DNA of 64,000 nt from Epsilonproteobacteria bacterium UBA4036 (GTDB lineage Bacteria; Campylobacterota; Campylobacteria; Campylobacterales; Arcobacteraceae): assembly GCA_002382325.1 (NCBI GenBank), contig DGAG01000007.1, positions 310,001-374,000 on the forward strand, read 5' to 3'. Within the stretch, counting starts at the first letter, position 1. Each line of letters starts with the position of its first letter. The position numbers and the translations under genes were made by a program. The notes below the pieces were generated by a model. That model worked only from the letters and a program-made list of their open reading frames with translations, was not told the origin of the DNA and did no database searches. Positions 60,742 through 64,000 of this stretch are shown here, in pieces.

Positions 60742-61248
60742 TTTAGCATATTTACGAGCATATTTTTCTATCAAATTATCAACCTGTTGTCTGGCCATTT
60801 GAAATTGCTTAGTTGTGTCAATATAATCTTGATAGTTATGTGCTGCTGCTTGGGTGCCTACAGTTTCATTAATACCTCGCTTGTAGTTTTCAACAAGAAC
60901 ATTATAATGATCAATATAAGTATTATTCAAATCAATAATGGCTTCTTTGAATTCTGGAAAATATATCAGTGATAAGGATACAGATTTTCGCAAGGGTTCA
61001 TTAAGTGCGAATTTTGTCAATTCACTTATACTCCTAGAATCTTCGGCTTGATTAGAATTTACAATCGCATTTTGAACACACATAGATAATTCTTCATACT
61101 TTTCACGTAAAAGGATTTGTTTTAGATGCTTTTTATTAAGGTATTCTTTGAATAAAACAAAAATTTGTGAAATAACGACACCTACAATTGCTGATGTTGC
61201 AGAGACTATTGCTACAAGCATAGTTGTATCTAACTGATTTATTTCCAT
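60736..61248 (-). CDS. Single-pass membrane protein (cassette F)
   Basis: A 170-residue protein: one N-terminal transmembrane helix (AIVSATSAIVGVVISQIFVL), then FKEYLNKKHLKQILLREKYE and a helical soluble domain ending KYARKYAKA. GGAAGGGG lies upstream of the ATG. The membrane helix and the following 25 residues resemble the product of cassette C (62748-63257), suggesting two members of one cassette family. Function unknown. Confidence 0.75.
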   Translation of the reverse strand: MEINQLDTTMLVAIVSATSAIVGVVISQIFVLFKEYLNKKHLKQILLREKYEELSMCVQNAIVNSNQAEDSRSISELTKFALNEPLRKSVSLSLIYFPEFKEAIIDLNNTYIDHYNVLVENYKRGINETVGTQAAAHNYQDYIDTTKQFQMARQQVDNLIEKYARKYAKA

Positions 61249-61265
61249 TTAAACCCCTTCCGGCA

Positions 61266-61334
61266 GCATAACGTTTGAGTTGAGAAATATTTGAACCGCA
61301 GGGTCAAATATTTCTCTCCAATGTTTTGTTAGAA
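61266..61334 (-). other. attC site, subfamily A
   Basis: A 69-bp copy of the GAGAAATATTTGA stem with GCATAAC at the left and GTTAGAA at the right core. As at 59127, the upstream cassette gene (61304-61954) reads into it and stops inside the stem. Confidence 0.9.
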
Positions 61335-61954
61335 CCTATTATTTCATGTATAAAAACTTTAACTGGTTCTAGAAAATCTAATAATTGTAATATTGTAAGA
61401 AGTGCTGCTATTACAGTTATTAAGTATAAAATACCTTTGATGAACTTACCAACAGGAGAAGCTTCAGCTTTTTGTCTACTAAATCCAAATTTTGAAATTG
61501 CTATAAAGGGTAGTTCAGATATATAATCAAATACTAATCCTATGTAAAATATAGGATTAAATGTTCTGATTAAAGCTGATGTATAATTTGATTCATATAT
61601 TCCAATTGACCTATCAATAAAATCAAGTATAAAGTTTGGATCAATATCAAAACTATTAATATAGAAAATATTTTTTATTAAATCAATATTTTTTATATAT
61701 CCACCAACGGCAGGCGGTGGAGTATATTGTATAGATGGGTTTATTCCAGAGCTTAGAATAATATCATGAATTTCATCCATATTTCTATTTATTTGTATTC
61801 TTGATTGCTGAGCTTCATTTTTTTCAGTTATCACATCATCAAGAAATTCTGAATGACTATTATTAAAATAATTTATTACTATATTTCTAAACTCATGTAG
61901 CTTAGCAATTCTTCTATTATTTTCAGGTACTAATATTTTTGTATAATATTTCAT
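61304..61954 (-). CDS. Unknown protein with C-terminal membrane helix (cassette E)
   Basis: A 216-residue protein. The N-terminal 150 residues are soluble and helical (NRRIAKLHEFRNIVINYFNN), with a proline run near 95-100 (YTPPPAVGG). A hydrophobic patch at about 125-145 and a clear transmembrane helix near 170-195 (ILYLITVIAALLTILQLLDF) follow. The last residues, NKTLERNI, are read from the attC site. AAAAGGAAATT precedes the ATG. No family is recognised. Confidence 0.7.
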   Translation of the reverse strand: MKYYTKILVPENNRRIAKLHEFRNIVINYFNNSHSEFLDDVITEKNEAQQSRIQINRNMDEIHDIILSSGINPSIQYTPPPAVGGYIKNIDLIKNIFYINSFDIDPNFILDFIDRSIGIYESNYTSALIRTFNPIFYIGLVFDYISELPFIAISKFGFSRQKAEASPVGKFIKGILYLITVIAALLTILQLLDFLEPVKVFIHEIIGSNKTLERNI

Positions 61955-61973
61955 AATTTCCTTTTATTGTGAG

Positions 61974-62042
61974 TTCTAACGTTTGAGTTGAGAAATATTT
62001 GAACCGTAGGGTCAAATATTTCTCTCCAATGATTTGTTAGGT
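61974..62042 (-). other. attC site, subfamily A
   Basis: A 69-bp copy with arms GAGAAATATTTGA / TCAAATATTTCTC, turn ACCGTAGGG, left core TTCTAAC and right core GTTAGGT. The coding-strand R'' reads ACCTAAC, a full match to RYYYAAC. The stop of cassette D is in this core. Confidence 0.92.
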
Positions 62043-62642
62043 TATTTTATCTTTAATTTTTTTATTCATAGGAATATATTCTTGCGCTACTTTTTTTTCA
62101 ATATCATGGATTTCTTTTTCAATTCCATTTAAATATTTTCTTGTTTGTTTTAATAAGTGAAGAATTAAAAGATTATATATAACAGACAAAATTGTAGGTG
62201 AAAAGAAAAAAAAGATTACACCAGTATACAACTTTAAATGAAATAAATATTTTGGGTCTATAGAAATAAAGTATAGAAATATGACCCCCAAAGTAGCTAC
62301 TATTATAGAATAAATTCGTAAAAAATTATCAGCTGAATACATATTTTCTGAATATGGATCTTCTACACCAAGTATATTTGCTTGATGCATATTAAGATAA
62401 AATTCGCTCTTTCTTTTTTCACCATAGAGTAACCTTTTTTTATCTCCTAATGGGGTAGAAGAGTTTGGTTCTTTCATAACTGACAATTGAAGATATAAAT
62501 CTGAAATTTTATTTTTTAATTTATCAATATATTTTTGGTATTCAGTGAATGATGGTGTCCTAATTTCACGAAAAGAAAAGTACGCTAAATTAAGAGCTAT
62601 AGATAGTTGTAAAATTGCTTCAGCATTACCAATTTGTATCAT
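62037..62642 (-). CDS. Unknown two-helix membrane protein (cassette D)
   Basis: A 201-residue protein. A charged N-terminal helical part (about 35-75; YQKYIDKLKNKISDLYLQLS) precedes two transmembrane helices at about 108-128 (IYSIIVATLGVIFLYFISI) and 138-162 (YTGVIFFFFSPTILSVIYNL), then a helical tail. Only a weak GGA precedes the ATG. The stop codon lies in the following attC. No family is recognised. Confidence 0.72.
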   Translation of the reverse strand: MIQIGNAEAILQLSIALNLAYFSFREIRTPSFTEYQKYIDKLKNKISDLYLQLSVMKEPNSSTPLGDKKRLLYGEKRKSEFYLNMHQANILGVEDPYSENMYSADNFLRIYSIIVATLGVIFLYFISIDPKYLFHLKLYTGVIFFFFSPTILSVIYNLLILHLLKQTRKYLNGIEKEIHDIEKKVAQEYIPMNKKIKDKIT

Positions 62643-62684
62643 TTTTTTCCAATTAATTTAAATATTAAGAATAATAGTTTTGTA

Positions 62685-62753
62685 ACCTAACGTTTGAAAT
62701 GAGCCTATGAATTGCCCGCAGGGTAATTTATTGGCTCCAATGATTTGTTATGT
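62685..62753 (-). other. attC site, subfamily B (diverged arm)
   Basis: A 69-bp site with left core ACCTAAC and right core GTTATGT. One arm reads GAGCCTATGAATT against AATTTATTGGCTC, so several stem pairs are lost compared with 60673 and 63728. The turn is GCCCGCAGGG. The stop of cassette C (62748-62750) is in R''. Confidence 0.88.
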
Positions 62754-63257
62754 ATTTATTAATAATGCTAACTTTTTTTGTAATATTTCAATCTTGATTA
62801 AGAATTCGTATAATTCATTTTTATATGTATTAATAAAATCTTGACCGACTGTATTACCATTTTCATATTCAAATTTAAATTTAGTTTGAATTTTATTTGC
62901 TTTACCACTTGTATCTAATACTTCTTGGTAATATACATCAAGTTCCTTAGCGTATATATTTACAAGCATTTTAATTCTATGAAATTCAAAATTATTCTTT
63001 TTATTACTAAGTAAATCTAAGTATTGATTATAGGTAATATCATTATTCATAACAGATAATAAGTTAGATCCATGTATTGAAAAACTACTAGACCAATGAT
63101 CTAATAATATATATAATTCTTCAAGTCTTTCTTTTTTTAGTATTGTTTGTCTGATTTTTTCTTTTTTATTTTCTAAAAGATAATCTTTGAATATTGCAGA
63201 TAAGAAGCCTATTATGCCACCTATTAATATAAATGATAATTTTGTTAACATATCCAT
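62748..63257 (-). CDS. Single-pass membrane protein (cassette C)
   Basis: A 169-residue protein: N-terminal transmembrane helix (LSFILIGGIIGFLSAIF), then KDYLLENKKEKIRQTILKKE and a helical soluble domain to LALLINT. GAAGGAAAA precedes the ATG. The layout and the motif K-D/E-Y-L followed by basic helix and E-E-L parallel the cassette F product at 60736. Function unknown. Confidence 0.75.
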   Translation of the reverse strand: MDMLTKLSFILIGGIIGFLSAIFKDYLLENKKEKIRQTILKKERLEELYILLDHWSSSFSIHGSNLLSVMNNDITYNQYLDLLSNKKNNFEFHRIKMLVNIYAKELDVYYQEVLDTSGKANKIQTKFKFEYENGNTVGQDFINTYKNELYEFLIKIEILQKKLALLINT

Positions 63258-63277
63258 TATTTTCCTTCTTTTTTAAT

Positions 63278-63409
63278 ATATAACGGCGGTCTTGAGGGAC
63301 GAACCGATTTTGGTCATTTAACTTTTGTATTACTTATAACTCTATTTGTAATAAAAATCTTAAACTAACCGCAAGTTAGGTCTCGTTCCTCTCCTAGTAT
63401 TTGTTGTAT
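63278..63409 (-). other. attC site, long type (132 bp)
   Basis: Left core ATATAAC with CGGCGGTCTTGAGGGACGA pairs loosely with TCTCGTTCCTCTCC near the right core GTTGTAT. The central loop of about 75 bp is AT-rich. It is unlike subfamilies A and B, so it was probably captured from a different array. Confidence 0.72.
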
Positions 63410-63423
63410 ATATTATTATAATT

Positions 63424-63696
63424 CTAATTATTGTACTTTAATAATAAATTTCGTTCAATAAATATAACTAGCCCATTACTATGATCATTATTTTGTTGTT
63501 TATAGCACGATGGACATAATGGTGTGATAAATTTATTTGAGTTACCAACCTCATTAACAACATATGCATCTTTTGTATATTCAGAACATTCAGGAATTGA
63601 ACATTTAATATTTCCTTGATTCTTCTTATTCCATTTTTTAAATAATTCCTTTGAATTATTTTGATTTATCATTATTGATACTTTTTTAACAGACAT
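63424..63696 (-). CDS. Small zinc-finger-like protein (cassette B)
   Basis: A 90-residue protein with a Cys pair C-x4-C (IKCSIPECSEY) and a second pair in ITPLCPSCYKQQNNDH, a probable four-Cys zinc site. It ends in LVIFIERNLLLKYNN. Similar small Cys-pair proteins (CxxxxC...PLCxxCN) occur as hypothetical cassette or HNH-like proteins. No catalytic HNH set is evident. AAAGGAT lies upstream of the ATG. Confidence 0.72.
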   Translation of the reverse strand: MSVKKVSIMINQNNSKELFKKWNKKNQGNIKCSIPECSEYTKDAYVVNEVGNSNKFITPLCPSCYKQQNNDHSNGLVIFIERNLLLKYNN

Positions 63697-63727
63697 TTTT
63701 ATCCTTTAAATTAGTTACGACTATTTC

Positions 63728-63796
63728 ATACAACGTTTAAAATGAGCTAATAAATTGCCCGTAGGGTAATTTATTAGCTCCTCTGATTTGTTATGT
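63728..63796 (-). other. attC site, subfamily B
   Basis: A 69-bp site with near-perfect arms GAGCTAATAAATT / AATTTATTAGCTC and turn GCCCGTAGGG, left core ATACAAC and right core GTTATGT. It ends the partial cassette at the right edge. Confidence 0.9.
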
Positions 63797-63802
63797 TTAA
63801 AT

Positions 63803-64000
63803 CTACACTTTGAGAAGAGAAAACATATTTTGTTTATCCTCAATTTTTGCATATACTTTTTCTGTATCAATATCTTCCATTAACGCTTTTTCTAACTTTA
63901 AAATTACTTTTTCAAAAAATTTATAATTTATAACTAGTACACGTTCAGCACTTTGACCAAAACTTCGTCTTATTGTATCTATATCTGGAGCATATCTACT
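63803..64000 (-). CDS. Partial cassette gene at right edge (cassette A), C-terminal end
   Basis: An open frame of 65 residues running in from beyond position 64,000 to a TAG at 63803. It reads through IDTIRRSFGQSAERVLVINY, KFFEKVILKLEKALMEDIDT and ends MFSLLKV. It is helical and soluble. The stop is 6 bp from the attC core. The product is unknown; the rest of the gene is outside the window. Confidence 0.72.
   Translation of the reverse strand, partial: SRYAPDIDTIRRSFGQSAERVLVINYKFFEKVILKLEKALMEDIDTEKVYAKIEDKQNMFSLLKV

Larger units (their letters stand above)
57134..64000 (-). mobile_element. Integron gene-cassette array (partial; integrase outside the window)
   Basis: Ten imperfect palindromes with integron attC character alternate with short minus-strand genes. 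Each site has on the coding strand an R''-like TAAC core, an inner AT-rich stem, and an R'-like CGTTA end. Most gene stop codons fall inside the R'' core of the next site, and each gene begins shortly after the R' end of the previous one, which is the cassette definition. Seven sites form two near-identical sets, as in sedentary chromosomal integrons. Direction implies attI and intI to the right. No integrase gene is in the window. Confidence 0.88.

Noticed and set aside
57134..64000. Palindromes as REP/MITE repeats or transcription terminators
   Set aside because: They occur once per gene at fixed position with the stop codon in the core, carry TAAC...GTTA ends and lack T-tracts; this fits attC better than terminators or transposon ends.
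57134..64000. Integrase gene inside the array
   Set aside because: No ORF on either strand shows tyrosine-recombinase motifs; the array is cut by the window edge.

Overview
The window is AT-rich chromosomal DNA from a flagellated Campylobacterota (epsilon-proteobacterial) species, most likely in the Arcobacteraceae. The evidence is the block aroB - MscS - mtaB - FtsH-like AAA ATPase - bioV, an order I recall from Helicobacter and its relatives, together with a BioV-type pimeloyl esterase, a short flagellin and histidine kinases with the IAHQWRQPL motif common in this phylum. Species identity is an inference; no rRNA is present.

Layout. 1-2.8 kb holds the end of an RND efflux operon (pump, short adaptor, TolC-like channel). 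2.9-10.6 kb is a metal/siderophore uptake region: a TonB-dependent receptor behind a Fur-like box, a divergent IS1595-transposase-like protein with no visible catalytic core, a divergent two-component pair, and a PepSY/DUF3649/CbiL-NikL-like membrane operon. 10.7-22.1 kb carries an aminotransferase, two AraC regulators, flagellin, a Dsb-like thiol oxidoreductase, small stress or DNA-binding proteins, dapE and a DUF748 giant. 22.1-33 kb is one long minus-strand housekeeping run (MscS, MutS2, SLC13 transporter, Mog, BioV, FtsH-like, MtaB, MscS, AroB). 33-42 kb has a lysine-rich histone-like peptide under a perfect sigma-70 promoter, an HD-GYP sensor, tRNA-Glu, a DUF234 ATPase, a short Sua5-like protein, carB and a ThiF-like enzyme. 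42.2-50.2 kb is a defence/addiction island: RelE/ParE toxin-antitoxin, type I restriction-modification (hsdR-hsdM-hsdS), an internally deleted RhuM remnant, a PemK/MazF-like toxin and RadC. 50.2-56.9 kb returns to housekeeping genes (xseB, metX, rhlE, ComEA-like, MltC) with several small proteins and a heptamer tandem repeat.

The most notable element is 57.1-64.0 kb, which reads as the distal part of a chromosomal integron cassette array. Ten attC-like recombination sites alternate with twelve short minus-strand genes, each with its own Shine-Dalgarno. Seven sites fall into two nearly identical subfamilies: one with a stem built on GAGAAATATTTGA, the other on GAGCTAATAAATT. Most cassette stop codons lie inside the R'' core of the following attC. 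Most cassette products are unknown small membrane proteins; recognisable ones are a RibD/DHFR-like reductase, a GNAT acetyltransferase and a DUF3995 protein. No integrase is in the window. From the orientation of the cassettes, intI and attI should lie to the right, beyond 64,000. A small cassette gene lacking any ATG, GTG or TTG start, a two-gene cassette, two related single-pass membrane cassette proteins, and proteins whose C-terminus is encoded by the attC stem are the points most worth checking.
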